From: Shewanella electrica
GTDB taxonomy: Bacteria > Pseudomonadota > Gammaproteobacteria > Enterobacterales > Shewanellaceae
Direction of reading: 5' to 3'
Assembly: GCF_022321485.1 (NCBI RefSeq)
Contig: NZ_JAKOGG010000005.1
Span: forward strand, 62,001 to 126,000
Length of the DNA stretch: 64,000 nt
Shown here: positions 51,571-61,381 of the stretch, piece by piece
Position numbering within the stretch: position 1 is the first letter of the stretch
Layout of the letters: every line of letters begins with the position of its first letter
Notes under the pieces: generated by a model
The model's input: only the letters and a program-made list of their open reading frames with translations
What the model was told of the DNA's origin: nothing
Databases searched by the model: none
Translations under genes and position numbers: made by a program

Positions 51571-51609
51571 TAAAAAATAAAAAGGCATTTGCCGAAACAA
51601 ACGCCTTTC
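51571..51609 (-). terminator. Terminator after the thioesterase gene
   Basis: On the minus strand, AAAGGCGTTT / AAATGCCTTT (one G-U pair) with a loop and then a T-rich tail. It ends the thioesterase transcript before the dehydrogenase gene. Confidence 0.75.
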
Positions 51610-51625
51610 AAGATGAAAGAGGTAT

Positions 51626-52105
51626 TTAAGGATGCACGTGGGCTTCCATCTCTACCCCAATTTTTTTGCGCATCTCCATTAAACGAATTGCCGAGTCACG
51701 CAGCTCAATATCTCGCTCGGTTTGCGGCACCCACTCTGGCACGTCGGTTGGCGAGCCATGTTCGTCTACCGCCACCATAATCACGATGCAGTGTGTGGTC
51801 AATTGACGGTCGCAGAATTTAGGGTCGCAGGCGCGCACATCGATACCAATGTGCATTGAAGTACGACCGGTGTAGATCACCTTAGCGCCAACCTCAACAA
51901 TATTACCAACGAGGATCGGTTTAACGAATCGAATACCGCCCGCATACGCCGTGATGCAATACTTACCGCTCCAGCCTGCCGCGCAAGCATAAGCCGCTAA
52001 GTCAATCCACTTCATCACCGCTCCACCATGAACTTTGCCACCAAAGTTCACATCACCCGGTTCAGCTAAAAAACGGAGGGTAATTTCTCTTTCCATACCG
52101 GCCAT
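51626..52105 (-). CDS. Hotdog-fold acyl-CoA thioesterase
   Basis: A 159-residue acyl-CoA hydrolase of the YciA/BFIT-like group. ReITLRFLAEPGDVNFGGKVHGG is followed by MKWIDLAAYACA (helix with the catalytic Asp/Asn region) and FVKPILVGNIVEV. The ATG at 52105 follows GAGAGGAC. Acyl-chain specificity is not readable. It lies upstream (in transcription) of the dehydrogenase and is not part of the fab operon. Confidence 0.87.
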   Translation of the reverse strand: MAGMEREITLRFLAEPGDVNFGGKVHGGAVMKWIDLAAYACAAGWSGKYCITAYAGGIRFVKPILVGNIVEVGAKVIYTGRTSMHIGIDVRACDPKFCDRQLTTHCIVIMVAVDEHGSPTDVPEWVPQTERDIELRDSAIRLMEMRKKIGVEMEAHVHP

Positions 52106-52496
52106 TAATGTCCTCTCATTGTCCCGTAGGCTTGGCGCAATCGCGCTGACCGTTTGAGTGTATTCGAATTTATCGGTTAAGGAAATCCTTACCCTTGGCT
52201 ATCGCCTACAATGCGAGGGCAACTTGCGGTAATTATGGATATAAAGCAAGTGAAGTTGATCGTGTCGGACGGTTGCCGATTGATATTCATGTTACGCTTG
52301 GCTTCAGGCAGCAGCAATCAATCGCTGTACACACTGGGCGCGGGTGGGGACATTTTTATACGCGTTATCAACGATGAGTAGATAATACGATTCGCCGTTA
52401 GCGGGAACACGAGCATCAGATGCAGAATTGGGGATAGAAGAGGAAAGCTAACATCCAGCTGCTCGAATGAAAGAGAGCTATATGTTGTATCGTAGA
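52106..52496. other. Intergenic region between fabF and the thioesterase gene
   Basis: About 390 bp without a gene I can support. A 60-codon frame (52195-52377) begins with TTG, has no Shine-Dalgarno and no protein-like motif. In E. coli pabC follows fabF; no remnant of it is seen here. Confidence 0.55.
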
Positions 52497-52525
52497 AACA
52501 AAAGGCGAGCCGTTAGCTCGCCTTG
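52497..52525 (-). terminator. Terminator after fabF
   Basis: On the minus strand, AAGGCGAGC / GCTCGCCTT with a 5-nt loop, then TTGTTTC. It marks the end of the fab operon. Confidence 0.85.
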
Positions 52526-52542
52526 AAATTTACCACTGCAGA

Positions 52543-53781
52543 TTACACTTTTTTCAGCAACAGTGAGCCGTTAGTGCCACCGAAACCGAATGAGTTACAC
52601 AAAGCGTATTCCATATTCACTTGGCGAGCGGTGTGTGGCACGAAGTCCAAATCACAACCTTCATCTGGGTTATCCAAGTTTATCGTTGGTGGAACCGCTT
52701 GTTCTTGCAGTGCCAACGCTGTGAAAATGGTTTCTACCGCGCCCGCAGCGCCAAGCAAGTGACCCGTCATCGATTTAGTCGAGCTTACCATCACTTTATT
52801 GGCCGCAGCACCAAACACGGCTTTAACCGCAGCAGCTTCGGCTTTGTCGCCAGCAGGGGTAGATGTGCCGTGGGCATTGATATAACCCACTTTTTCTGGG
52901 TTCAAACCACCATCTCGCAAGGCATTAACCATCGCCGCCGCGGCACCTTTGCCGTCAGCCGGAGGTGATGTCATATGGAATGCATCACCACTCATACCAA
53001 AGCCAACCAGCTCAGCGTAGATTTTGGCACCACGCGCTTTGGCGTGTTCATATTCTTCAACCACCATCACACCAGCGCCATCACCGATAACAAAACCATC
53101 ACGGTCTTTGTCCCAAGGACGGCTAGCTTTGGTTGGTTCATCGTTACGGGTAGACAATGCTTTCGCAGCACCAAAACCACCCACACCGAGCGGGCAAGTC
53201 ACATCTTCAGCACCGCCAGCGACCATGACATCGGCATCGCCGTAAGCAATAGTCCGTGCGGCAAAACCGATGTTGTGCACGCCTGTGGTACAAGCCGTAG
53301 TTACCGCAAAGTTAGGGCCGGTCATGCCATACATGATCGACAAATGGCCAGCAATCATGTTGATGATGGTGCTTGGCACAAAGAATGGGCTCACTTTACG
53401 TGGGCCGCCGTTCATCAGCGCGGTGTGGTTTTGTTCAATCAACCACATGCCGCCCATACCAGCACCAATAGCGGTACCAACACGGCTTGGGTCTTCTTGC
53501 TCCATATCCAAGCCAGAATCAGTGATAGCTTGAATACCAGCGGCCATGCCGTATTGGATAAACAGATCCATTTTGCGAGCATCTTTTTTGCTCAGATACT
53601 GTTCAACGTCAAAATCTTTGACAGAACCGCTAAAACGGGTAGTAAATTCACTGGCATCAAATTTGGTAATGGGAGCAATGCCGCTCTTGCCAGATAACAA
53701 TGCTTTCCAAGTGCTATCGACATCATTACCGACTGGCGTAACCAGGCCAAGCCCGGTGATCACAACTCGACGTTTAGTCAC
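52543..53781 (-). CDS. fabF: Beta-ketoacyl-ACP synthase II
   Basis: A 412-residue condensing enzyme that elongates acyl-ACP. Start taken as GTG 53781, giving [20 protein letters not shown] like E. coli FabF; AAAGG lies eight bases upstream, while the GTG at 53790 overlaps that site. Active-site Cys is in [10 protein letters not shown], and the two His in GTSTPAGD and [12 protein letters not shown]. Last gene of the fab operon, separated from acpP by a terminator-bearing gap. Confidence 0.96.
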   Translation of the reverse strand: MTKRRVVITGLGLVTPVGNDVDSTWKALLSGKSGIAPITKFDASEFTTRFSGSVKDFDVEQYLSKKDARKMDLFIQYGMAAGIQAITDSGLDMEQEDPSRVGTAIGAGMGGMWLIEQNHTALMNGGPRKVSPFFVPSTIINMIAGHLSIMYGMTGPNFAVTTACTTGVHNIGFAARTIAYGDADVMVAGGAEDVTCPLGVGGFGAAKALSTRNDEPTKASRPWDKDRDGFVIGDGAGVMVVEEYEHAKARGAKIYAELVGFGMSGDAFHMTSPPADGKGAAAAMVNALRDGGLNPEKVGYINAHGTSTPAGDKAEAAAVKAVFGAAANKVMVSSTKSMTGHLLGAAGAVETIFTALALQEQAVPPTINLDNPDEGCDLDFVPHTARQVNMEYALCNSFGFGGTNGSLLLKKV

Positions 53782-53883
53782 TTTAGTCACCTTTTCGTAG
53801 AATAAACCTGCGTCAGCAGCGTGGGTTAGCTCAGAAATAAGTTAAGAGAGGCTGCCGGCGGGGGAACACTATAAAAATAGTGG

Positions 53884-53920
53884 CGAAACAAAAACAGGCG
53901 GCAAAGTTGCCGCCTGTTTT
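53884..53920 (-). terminator. Terminator or attenuator between acpP and fabF
   Basis: On the minus strand, AAAACAGGCGGCAA / TTGCCGCCTGTTTT with a very short loop, then TTGTTTC. It would lower fabF relative to acpP. Confidence 0.8.
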
Positions 53921-53933
53921 CTAGAATTCAGTA

Positions 53934-54167
53934 TTACTGATTTTTTGAAACGTAATCGATCGCTGCTTGAACAGTAGTGATCTTTTCAGCTTCTTCATCA
54001 GGAATTTCGGTGTCAAACTCTTCTTCCAGAGCCATAACCAACTCAACGGTGTCCAGAGAATCTGCACCCAGGTCGTCTACGAAAGAAGCAGATGCTTTAA
54101 CGTCTTCTTCTTTAACGCCCAGCTGCTCAACGATGATTTTCTTTACACGTTCTTCGATGTTGCTCAT
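53934..54167 (-). CDS. acpP: Acyl carrier protein
   Basis: A 77-residue acidic four-helix protein carrying growing acyl chains. Phosphopantetheine Ser is in [18 protein letters not shown] (about residue 37). It starts [12 protein letters not shown] after AGGAA. Placed between fabG and fabF; hairpins lie on both sides, consistent with separate control of this very abundant protein. Confidence 0.98.
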   Translation of the reverse strand: MSNIEERVKKIIVEQLGVKEEDVKASASFVDDLGADSLDTVELVMALEEEFDTEIPDEEAEKITTVQAAIDYVSKNQ

Positions 54168-54250
54168 TAGTTTTCTTTCCTATTCAAATTACGCACTTGC
54201 GTAAGATTGCGAGTAGTTTATTCGATTCGACCAACATTGCAAGTCCAGTT

Positions 54251-54275
54251 TTCGTGGTCTAACCACGAATTAGAC
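54251..54275. promoter_or_regulatory. Two mutually exclusive hairpins between fabG and acpP
   Basis: TTCGTGG (54251-54257) pairs with CCACGAA (54263-54269); alternatively GTCTAA (54257-54262) pairs with TTAGAC (54270-54275). The two stems share bases and cannot form together. No long T run follows. Confidence 0.4.
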
Positions 54276-54330
54276 TCCAATGGCTTAGGATTTAGCACAA
54301 TCCTGACTATATTAATACGCCAATAAGCCC

Positions 54331-55077
54331 TTAAACCATATACATCCCGCCGTTTACATGCAAGGTTTCCCCTGAAATGTAAGCAGCAGCATCTGAGGCT
54401 AAGAACAATACCGCGTTAGCAATCTCTTGTGCCTGTCCCAGACGTTCCATTGGAACCTGCGACATGATGGCCTTTTGCTGATCTTCTGTCAGTTCGTCCG
54501 TCATATCAGTCTGGATAAAGCCAGGTGCCACCGCATTGACGGTGATCTGGCGTGATGCAACTTCACGAGCAAGCGATTTGGTAAAACCAATCAAACCGGC
54601 TTTAGCCGCTGCGTAGTTCACCTGACCGGCGTTGCCCATAGTACCCACTACAGAACCAATGCTGATAATACGTCCATGACGTTTTTTCATCATGGCACGT
54701 AACACTGGCTTAGAGAGGCGGAACAGCGATGTCAGGTTAGTATCAATGATATCTTGCCATTCATCATCTTTCATCCGCATCAACAGGTTATCGCGGGTAA
54801 TACCAGCATTGTTGACCAGAATATCAACATCACCAGCTTTTTCCTTGATCGATTTAAACAATTCATCGATAGATGCTGGATCTGTGACATTGAGCACTAA
54901 ACCGTGGCCGTTGTCACCCAAATATTCGCTAATTGCGGCAGCGCCTTTCTCACTGGTCGCAGTACCAAAAACGGTCGCGCCTGCAGCAGCCAAGGTGGTT
55001 GCAATTGATTTTCCGATGCCGCGGCTAGCGCCGGTCACCAGCGCTACCTTGCCAGATAAATCGATAGCAATACTCAT
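54331..55077 (-). CDS. fabG: 3-oxoacyl-ACP reductase
   Basis: A 248-residue SDR enzyme reducing 3-oxoacyl-ACP with NADPH. Cofactor motif TGASRGIGKSIA, NNAG, and catalytic Ser/Tyr/Lys in SIGSVVGTMGNAG and YAAAK. The C-terminus GGMYMV is typical. It lies 11 bp after fabD. Middle of the fab operon. Confidence 0.97.
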   Translation of the reverse strand: MSIAIDLSGKVALVTGASRGIGKSIATTLAAAGATVFGTATSEKGAAAISEYLGDNGHGLVLNVTDPASIDELFKSIKEKAGDVDILVNNAGITRDNLLMRMKDDEWQDIIDTNLTSLFRLSKPVLRAMMKKRHGRIISIGSVVGTMGNAGQVNYAAAKAGLIGFTKSLAREVASRQITVNAVAPGFIQTDMTDELTEDQQKAIMSQVPMERLGQAQEIANAVLFLASDAAAYISGETLHVNGGMYMV

Positions 55078-55088
55078 GTAAACTCCTG

Positions 55089-56015
55089 TTATTCAGTAAT
55101 CGCCGTCAGCGATGCAAAATCGTTGACTGACTTAGCGCTCAGCGCTTTGCTGATACGTTTTGTCAGACCAGCCAATACCTTGCCTGGGCCAACTTCGAGT
55201 AATTCTGTGACACCATCGGCGGCCATCAGTTCCACAGTTTCCGTCCAACGTACTGGGCTGTATAACTGACGCACCAAGGCATCTTTAATTTCGGCGGCAG
55301 TCGTTGGCGCGGCAACGTCCACGTTATTAATCACACGGATGTTTGGAGCGTTAAAGCTGATCTCAGCCAATGCTTGTGCCAACTTATCGGCCGCAGGCTT
55401 CATCAGTGCGCAATGCGACGGTACGCTTACAGGCAGTGCTACTGCCATTTTGGCGCCCGCTGCTTTACAGGCTGTTGCGGCACGTTCTGCAGCGGCTTTT
55501 TCACCAGCGATAACCACTTGACCTGGGCTGTTATAGTTCACAGGGCTAACCACAGCACCTTGCGCTTGCTCTTCACAAACGTTGGCAATGGTATCGTTAT
55601 CTAAGCCGATAATCGCGAACATTGCGCCAGTGCCTGCTGGTACAGCAGCTTGCATCAACTGACCACGCAGCTCGACCAGTTTTACCGCATCTTTAAAGGC
55701 AATCACACCCGCACACACCAGCGCTGAATACTCGCCCAAACTGTGCCCTGCCATTACTGCTGGTGCAGCTTTACCGCTGGCTTGATACACGCGCCATAAG
55801 GCCACGCTTGCCGTCAGCAATGCAGGTTGAGTTTTGTCGGTTTCATTCAATGTTTCGGCTGGGCCATGTTGCACCAATTGCCACAAATCGTAACCCAATA
55901 CTTCACTGGCTTCAGCGAAGGTGTCAGTCACAATAGAAAAATGTTCCGGCAAATCGGCTAACATGCCTACGGCTTGTGAGCCCTGCCCCGGAAATACGAA
56001 CGCAGTAGCGGTCAT
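55089..56015 (-). CDS. fabD: Malonyl-CoA--ACP transacylase
   Basis: A 308-residue acyltransferase loading malonyl onto ACP. It starts with FVFPGQGSQAVGM; the nucleophile Ser is in AGHSLGEYSALV (about residue 92), and the catalytic His in VPSHCALMKPAAD. Located 33 bp downstream of fabH. Confidence 0.97.
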   Translation of the reverse strand: MTATAFVFPGQGSQAVGMLADLPEHFSIVTDTFAEASEVLGYDLWQLVQHGPAETLNETDKTQPALLTASVALWRVYQASGKAAPAVMAGHSLGEYSALVCAGVIAFKDAVKLVELRGQLMQAAVPAGTGAMFAIIGLDNDTIANVCEEQAQGAVVSPVNYNSPGQVVIAGEKAAAERAATACKAAGAKMAVALPVSVPSHCALMKPAADKLAQALAEISFNAPNIRVINNVDVAAPTTAAEIKDALVRQLYSPVRWTETVELMAADGVTELLEVGPGKVLAGLTKRISKALSAKSVNDFASLTAITE

Positions 56016-56048
56016 CTTTTTAACCTTATTATTTGAAAATGAAATCTT

Positions 56049-57008
56049 TTAGAAGCGAACCAATGCACTGCCCCAGGCAAAACCTGCACCGAAGGCTTCT
56101 AGCAATAATAGTTGGCCGCGTTGAATTCGTCCGTCACGTACCGCCTCATCAAGTGCAATGGGTACTGACGCTGCTGAAGTGTTACCGTGCTTACCCACAG
56201 TGACAACCACTTTATCCATACTCATATCGAGTTTTCTGGCAGTGGCGGCAATGATGCGTAAGTTGGCTTGATGTGGCACTAACCAGTCGAGTTCTGAACG
56301 ATCGACCTGGTTGTGTTCTAAGGTTTCTGTCACTAGGTGTGATAGCTGTGTTACGGCCACCTTAAACACATCGTTACCTTTCATCGTCATAAAACTCACC
56401 GCTTCGGCAGTTTCGCCTACGCGCGGAGGAAAGGCACATTTTAATAGATCACCTTGACGGCCATCCGCATGCAGATGGGTAGAAAGGATACCCGGAGTAT
56501 CGCTAGCACCAACCACGGCCGCACCGGCACCATCACCAAATAGGATGATAGTACCGCGGTCAGCGGGATCGCACAGACGCGACAGTACATCGGCACCAAT
56601 CACCAATACTTTTTTCGCGGTACCAGCTTTAACAAACTGATCAGCCACAGACAGCGCATAGACGAAGCCAGAGCAGGCTGCTGCGATGTCAAATGCAGGA
56701 ATGTTATTCACCCCAAGCATGGCTTGAATTTCACAAGCAGCCGCCGGGAAAGCATTTGTAGCACTGGTTGTGCCGCAAATAATTAAATCGAGTTCAGTAG
56801 GATCAATCCCCGCCATCTCAATTGCATTGAGGGCGGCTTTGTGTCCCATAGTGGCGACAGACTCGTCACCACCGGCGATGCGGCGCTCAGAGATACCTGT
56901 ACGTTCAACAATCCACTGGTCGCTGGTTTCCACCATCTGTTCCAGATCTTGATTGCTACGCACCTGCGCCGGCAAATAACTGCCAGTACCAAGAATTTTT
57001 GTGTGCAT
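56049..57008 (-). CDS. fabH: Beta-ketoacyl-ACP synthase III
   Basis: A 319-residue enzyme that starts fatty acid synthesis by condensing acetyl-CoA with malonyl-ACP. Nucleophile Cys in [13 protein letters not shown] (about residue 112), catalytic His in [11 protein letters not shown] and Asn in [11 protein letters not shown]. Start [13 protein letters not shown]. It lies 9 bp after plsX. Confidence 0.98.
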   Translation of the reverse strand: MHTKILGTGSYLPAQVRSNQDLEQMVETSDQWIVERTGISERRIAGGDESVATMGHKAALNAIEMAGIDPTELDLIICGTTSATNAFPAAACEIQAMLGVNNIPAFDIAAACSGFVYALSVADQFVKAGTAKKVLVIGADVLSRLCDPADRGTIILFGDGAGAAVVGASDTPGILSTHLHADGRQGDLLKCAFPPRVGETAEAVSFMTMKGNDVFKVAVTQLSHLVTETLEHNQVDRSELDWLVPHQANLRIIAATARKLDMSMDKVVVTVGKHGNTSAASVPIALDEAVRDGRIQRGQLLLLEAFGAGFAWGSALVRF

Positions 57009-57017
57009 AAAGAGAAA

Positions 57018-58046
57018 TCAGCTGTTTATGTCTAAGAGAATCGACTCGAGACGAGAACTAATCTGGTCAGGAAGACGACGTGTAGCTTCGGTCACAGCCA
57101 GGCTGATTGCCTGCAAGTATGCGGATTGATCCGCATTCCCATGGCTCTTGACAACTATTCCGCGCAATCCTATCAGACTTGCACCATTATAGTGGTCGGG
57201 GTTCATTTGTCGCAGTACTCGCGAAATGCTGGGTGCTAATAATTTCGCCAACAATCTGACAAAGAAACCCTGTTTCAACCCTTGCTTTAATTGATGTACC
57301 AGCAGTCGGGCTATCCCTTCTGAAGTTTTCAGGGTGATGTTACCAACAAAGCCGTCACAAACAATGACGTCCACTTTGCCAGTGTATAATTCATCGCCTT
57401 CAATAAAACCTTGGTAGTTAATTTCAGGTGTGTGTTGCAGTAATTGGGCGGCCTGTTGCACCGGTCCATTACCCTTACACTCTTCACTGCCAACATTAAG
57501 CAGCGCCACGCTTGGCCGCTGTTGTTTGTTGACCACCTCACACAATACCGACCCCATCACCGCGAATTGAAATAGAATGTCGGCATCGCAGCTAACATTG
57601 GCCCCTAAATCGAGTAGATAAAGCGGTTTGTTATTCACGGTAGGTAAACGGGTTACCAATGCTGGACGTTCAACTCCCGGTAACGTACGCAGCACCACTT
57701 TTGACATGGCCATTAACGCACCGGTATTACCCGCGCTGACGCAAGCATCCGCTTCACCGTCTTTGACACATTCCAACGCTAAACGCATCGAACTTTGCTT
57801 TTTGCAGCGCAAAGCCACCACTGGACGTTCGTCCATGGTAACGCATTCATTAGTGTGCTTGATGGTAATTCGGCTACGGTAAGAGGCACCGCATTCTGAA
57901 AGAAGAGGTGTTATCTGGTGTTCATCGCCAACCAGAACGAGTTTGAGGTGTGGATATAATCGAAGTGCCTGCATTGCAGCAGGCACTGTAACGTGGGGGC
58001 CATGATCGCCACCCATCACATCCAACGCAAGCGTCAGATCTGTCAT
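57018..58046 (-). CDS. plsX: Phosphate acyltransferase PlsX
   Basis: A 342-residue enzyme that makes acyl-phosphate from acyl-ACP for phospholipid synthesis. Conserved: [44 protein letters not shown] and [15 protein letters not shown]. It lies 15 bp after rpmF, within the usual yceD-rpmF-plsX-fab order. Confidence 0.97.
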   Translation of the reverse strand: MTDLTLALDVMGGDHGPHVTVPAAMQALRLYPHLKLVLVGDEHQITPLLSECGASYRSRITIKHTNECVTMDERPVVALRCKKQSSMRLALECVKDGEADACVSAGNTGALMAMSKVVLRTLPGVERPALVTRLPTVNNKPLYLLDLGANVSCDADILFQFAVMGSVLCEVVNKQQRPSVALLNVGSEECKGNGPVQQAAQLLQHTPEINYQGFIEGDELYTGKVDVIVCDGFVGNITLKTSEGIARLLVHQLKQGLKQGFFVRLLAKLLAPSISRVLRQMNPDHYNGASLIGLRGIVVKSHGNADQSAYLQAISLAVTEATRRLPDQISSRLESILLDINS

Positions 58047-58061
58047 AAGACAATCAACAAA

Positions 58062-58232
58062 TTACTTGTTGATTACCTTTTTGCCACGGTAGTAACCGTC
58101 AGCAGTCACACAGTGACGACGATGAATCTCACCGCTGGTCGCATCTACTGACAGCTGAGCAGTGCTCAGAGCATCATGAGAACGACGCATTCCGCGCTTT
58201 GAACGTGATTTTTTATTCTGTTGAACAGCCAT
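58062..58232 (-). CDS. rpmF: Ribosomal protein L32
   Basis: A 56-residue ribosomal protein. It begins [20 protein letters not shown] and ends GKKVINK, with [12 protein letters not shown] near the end. Start ATG 58232 after AGGAG. Between yceD (16-bp gap) and plsX, the conserved position. Confidence 0.97.
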   Translation of the reverse strand: MAVQQNKKSRSKRGMRRSHDALSTAQLSVDATSGEIHRRHCVTADGYYRGKKVINK

Positions 58233-58248
58233 TGATCTGTCTCCTGGA

Positions 58249-58773
58249 TTACTTGCTCTTCAGTTTTTCTAACACTGCAAACGGATTCGGACGCTCTTGC
58301 TGAGCTTCTTCGATCTCGCCTACGGCCATATCTTTTGAACCAAAATGACATTCTGCAACGTCATGAGTTGGTACCAAAGGTACGGCCAGCATTAATTCAT
58401 CTTCAATCATTCGATGAAGACGAATCTCACCAATCTCATCGCACTCAATAGGATCGTACGCATCCGGGAGCTCATCGATTTCTGCCTGTGTCCGACAAGG
58501 ACTAAAGCAAAATTCAACCGCAGCCTCAGTGGTAAATAGTGTCATGCAGCGTTGACATAACAGAGTGAGCTCCGTCACAGCCTTCCCTTTCAGGTAGACT
58601 ATCCCCTGTAAATCTACACCACACTCAAGTGACACTGCCACGTCGGAACAGTTGCCGGCACATAACTCAGCCAATCTTTTCAGCGTTTGCCCCGGGACAA
58701 CACCTTGATAAACAAGGCGGCTCGTGGCAGCGCGGAGAGGATCAATTGAAACCGGTATCTTTACTGTTTGCAT
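58249..58773 (-). CDS. yceD: YceD family (DUF177) 23S rRNA accumulation protein
   Basis: A 174-residue protein of the DUF177 family, needed for normal 23S rRNA levels in E. coli and plants. The segment [20 protein letters not shown] with its Cys pair and the C-terminal [14 protein letters not shown] are the family hallmarks. First gene of the rpmF-plsX-fab transcript. Confidence 0.94.
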   Translation of the reverse strand: MQTVKIPVSIDPLRAATSRLVYQGVVPGQTLKRLAELCAGNCSDVAVSLECGVDLQGIVYLKGKAVTELTLLCQRCMTLFTTEAAVEFCFSPCRTQAEIDELPDAYDPIECDEIGEIRLHRMIEDELMLAVPLVPTHDVAECHFGSKDMAVGEIEEAQQERPNPFAVLEKLKSK

Positions 58774-59042
58774 AAGCAGGCGCGCATCTTATAGTTTGAC
58801 GCCCTTTGAGTCAAAGAAAATCTCGCGTGTCCACTCACAATTATCAGTGAATACGCTGATCCGCGACTTCAAGGGCCGAAATTGACGGAGGCTAATTTTA
58901 CTCAAGCGAGTAGGCCCATACAAGCGCCAATCGAGCAAAAACAGTGCAATTAATGTTGATCGGACGTCATTTATACTGATGTTTGCATTCAGCTATCACT
59001 CAAGCAACAATAGCGACTTTAGCTCATTGCCTTGATTAGCAT

Positions 59043-59660
59043 ATGTCAGCCTCACATTCACCTAAGCTCGTATTAGCCTCTACGTCCAAGTTCCGCCAAG
59101 CACTATTACAGAAACTGCTACTGCCATTTGAGTGTTGCGCCCCCGATGTGGATGAAACCCCTAAGGCCAATGAATCTGCCGTTGAGTTAGTGACGCGTTT
59201 AGCGGCCGCCAAAGCACAAGCCGGTGCCAACCAATATAATGAAGCGGTTTTAGTGATTGGGTCTGATCAAGTGGCGGTGATTGATGGGCAAATTGTTGGC
59301 AAGCCGCTGACCGAAGTAAAAGCAGTGGCGCAGTTACAGGCAGCCTCGGGCAAAGCCATCACCTTTTATACTGGCTTGGCGCTATATAATAGTGGCACCA
59401 AACAAACCAGCACGCAGGTGGATACATTCACCGTGTATTTCCGCCAGTTAACTGAGGCGCAGATCCGCTATTACGTCGCGACTGAACAACCACTGTACTG
59501 CGCTGGTAGCTTTATGTGCGAAGGCTTAGGTATTGCCCTGTTCGAACGTATGGAAGGCAAAGATCCCAATAGTCTGATTGGTCTCCCGCTCATCAGCTTG
59601 ATTGAGATGCTCGGCCAACAAGGAGTTGATGTGCTCGATCCTGCCAGCTTCCACGCCTAG
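59043..59660 (+). CDS. yceF: Maf family 7-methyl-GTP pyrophosphatase (YceF)
   Basis: A 205-residue Maf-type nucleotide pyrophosphatase. It shows [14 protein letters not shown] at the N-terminus, [18 protein letters not shown] in the middle, and [23 protein letters not shown] near the end. E. coli YceF hydrolyses 7-methyl-GTP. It is divergent from yceD with 269 bp between, as in E. coli. Confidence 0.92.
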   Translation: MSASHSPKLVLASTSKFRQALLQKLLLPFECCAPDVDETPKANESAVELVTRLAAAKAQAGANQYNEAVLVIGSDQVAVIDGQIVGKPLTEVKAVAQLQAASGKAITFYTGLALYNSGTKQTSTQVDTFTVYFRQLTEAQIRYYVATEQPLYCAGSFMCEGLGIALFERMEGKDPNSLIGLPLISLIEMLGQQGVDVLDPASFHA

Positions 59661-59679
59661 CCAGCACAACGGGGACGCT

Positions 59680-59709
59680 ATAAAACAATAAAGCGTGCCA
59701 CAGCACGCT
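59680..59709 (-). terminator. Terminator after the HAD phosphatase gene
   Basis: On the minus strand, AGCGTGC / GCACGCT with a 4-nt loop followed by TTATTGTTTTAT. Confidence 0.75.
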
Positions 59710-59734
59710 CTATCTCATCAGTCACACAATACGA

Positions 59735-60400
59735 TTAAATGTGTGCCAACAACTCTAACGGTTGATGGATCACCGCTTTGGGTTGGCAGCTCAGTAACTT
59801 TTGCTCGCCGTGGGCGCCATACGATACACCAACGGCTGCCAAACCTGCGCTATTAGCCATCGACAAATCAAGCAGTGAATCGCCCACCATCATGCTGTGC
59901 TTGGCGGCAATACCGGTCACGCCTAACAATTGCTGCAACATATCTGGATGCGGTTTAGATTGTGCTTCGTCAGCGGTACGGCTATGGCTAAAGAAACGCC
60001 CTAACCCCGTTTGCGCCAACATACGGTCTAACCCTGCGCGAGACTTACCAGTAGCAACCGCCAGTTGAATGTCACGCTGCTGCAATTCAGTCAATAACTG
60101 CTCTACCCCAGCAAACAGCGGCAACGGCTCATCGGCGCGACGGGCAAAGTGATGGCGATAACGCATCTGCAATGCTTCTTGTGTCGTGGAGCCAACGCGA
60201 GGAAACAGCTGATTGACCGCCGTTGACAGCGATAGACCAATTACATCGCGGCACGCTTGTTCACTTGGCGTTTCCAAATCCAAGTCGTGTGACATATCGC
60301 GTAGACAATCGATGATACGACCGATGGAATCCATCAGCGTGCCATCCCAATCAAACACAACTAATTGATAGGCGCTTTGACTATTTGAGGCGTACGACAC
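59735..60400 (-). CDS. HAD superfamily hydrolase (Gph-like)
   Basis: A 221-residue HAD phosphatase: catalytic VVFDWDGTLMDS (residues about 14-25), motif II VATGKSRAG, motif III KPHPDML and motif IV GDSLLDLSMANSAG. The small helical cap is of the phosphoglycolate phosphatase type. The start is GTG 60400, with GGAG seven bases upstream. It follows rluC by 9 bp, a pairing common in gammaproteobacteria. Substrate unknown. Confidence 0.88.
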   Translation of the reverse strand: MSYASNSQSAYQLVVFDWDGTLMDSIGRIIDCLRDMSHDLDLETPSEQACRDVIGLSLSTAVNQLFPRVGSTTQEALQMRYRHHFARRADEPLPLFAGVEQLLTELQQRDIQLAVATGKSRAGLDRMLAQTGLGRFFSHSRTADEAQSKPHPDMLQQLLGVTGIAAKHSMMVGDSLLDLSMANSAGLAAVGVSYGAHGEQKLLSCQPKAVIHQPLELLAHI

Positions 60401-60409
60401 AATCCGCTC

Positions 60410-61372
60410 CTAACACTTCTTCAATTTATCGAGTAACTGTTGCAACTCATCATCTAATGGCGCTTGCACTTCCATCACCTCTTCGGTGTCTGGATGGGTA
60501 AAACGCAACTGCGCCGCATGCAGGAATAAACGGTTCAGTCCTAATGCTCGCATGCTGTCATCAAATGCTTGCTCACTGTATTTCTCGTCGCAAGCAATCG
60601 GATGCCCCGCATATTGGCAATGCACCCGAATTTGGTGAGTACGGCCCGTCACTGGGCTGGCTTTAATCAACGTCGCTTGTTCGTATCGTTGCAAAATACG
60701 GAAGTGGGTTTCCGACGGCTTACCTTCGGCATTAACTCGTACAATGCGCTCGCCATGTGGCAAGGTGATTTTCAGCAGTGGCGCTTTCACAACGCGATCA
60801 TGCGCCTGCCAAGCACCACGCACTAATGCTAAATAATCTTTCTGCATCTGTTTATGACGCAGTTGCTCATGCAGATGCCGTAACGCGCTGCGCTTCTTCG
60901 CCACCAACAACACGCCAGAGGTTTCTTTGTCGAGGCGATGCACTAGCTCCAGAAACTTCTGTTGTGGTCGCAATGACCGCAGACCTTCAATCAAGCCGTA
61001 ATCCACGCCGCTACCGCCGTGCACGGCGATACCCGCAGGCTTGTTCATCACAATAAGATGTTTATCTTCAAACAGAATGCGGTCTTCGAGCTGAGCCACA
61101 CGATGCAAATGCGGTGACGGCGCCGTGCGCGGATCGCTCTCACTCACACGCACTGGCGGTACACGCACCACATCGCCATCCTGCAGCTTGTACTCAGGCT
61201 TGATGCGTTTTTTATTGACCCGGACTTCCCCCTTACGCACGATGCGATAGATCATGCTCTTAGGCACGCCTTTTAACTTCGCTAACAGGAAGTTATCGAT
61301 ACGTTGGCCGGTATTGTCTTCGTCGATGGTCAGCATTTGTACTTGCTGAAACTGAGAGTCGTTGTTGGTCAT
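60410..61372 (-). CDS. rluC: 23S rRNA pseudouridine synthase C
   Basis: A 320-residue pseudouridine synthase acting on U955, U2504 and U2580 of 23S rRNA in E. coli. It has an N-terminal S4 domain (GQRIDNFLLAKLKGVPKSM and KGEVRVNKKRIKP), catalytic Asp in VHRLDKETSGVLL, and TGRTHQIRVHCQYAGHPI. I used ATG 61372; a GTG at 61381 is also in frame. Divergent from rne, the conserved arrangement. Confidence 0.95.
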   Translation of the reverse strand: MTNNDSQFQQVQMLTIDEDNTGQRIDNFLLAKLKGVPKSMIYRIVRKGEVRVNKKRIKPEYKLQDGDVVRVPPVRVSESDPRTAPSPHLHRVAQLEDRILFEDKHLIVMNKPAGIAVHGGSGVDYGLIEGLRSLRPQQKFLELVHRLDKETSGVLLVAKKRSALRHLHEQLRHKQMQKDYLALVRGAWQAHDRVVKAPLLKITLPHGERIVRVNAEGKPSETHFRILQRYEQATLIKASPVTGRTHQIRVHCQYAGHPIACDEKYSEQAFDDSMRALGLNRLFLHAAQLRFTHPDTEEVMEVQAPLDDELQQLLDKLKKC

Positions 61373-61381
61373 CTTTTTCAC

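Noticed and set aside
52195-52377. 60-codon frame between fabF and the thioesterase gene
   Set aside because: TTG start, no Shine-Dalgarno and no protein-like motif; probably chance.
52975-53697. 240-codon open frame opposite fabF
   Set aside because: Long but antisense to a well-conserved gene, with a His/Thr-rich composition typical of a shadow frame.
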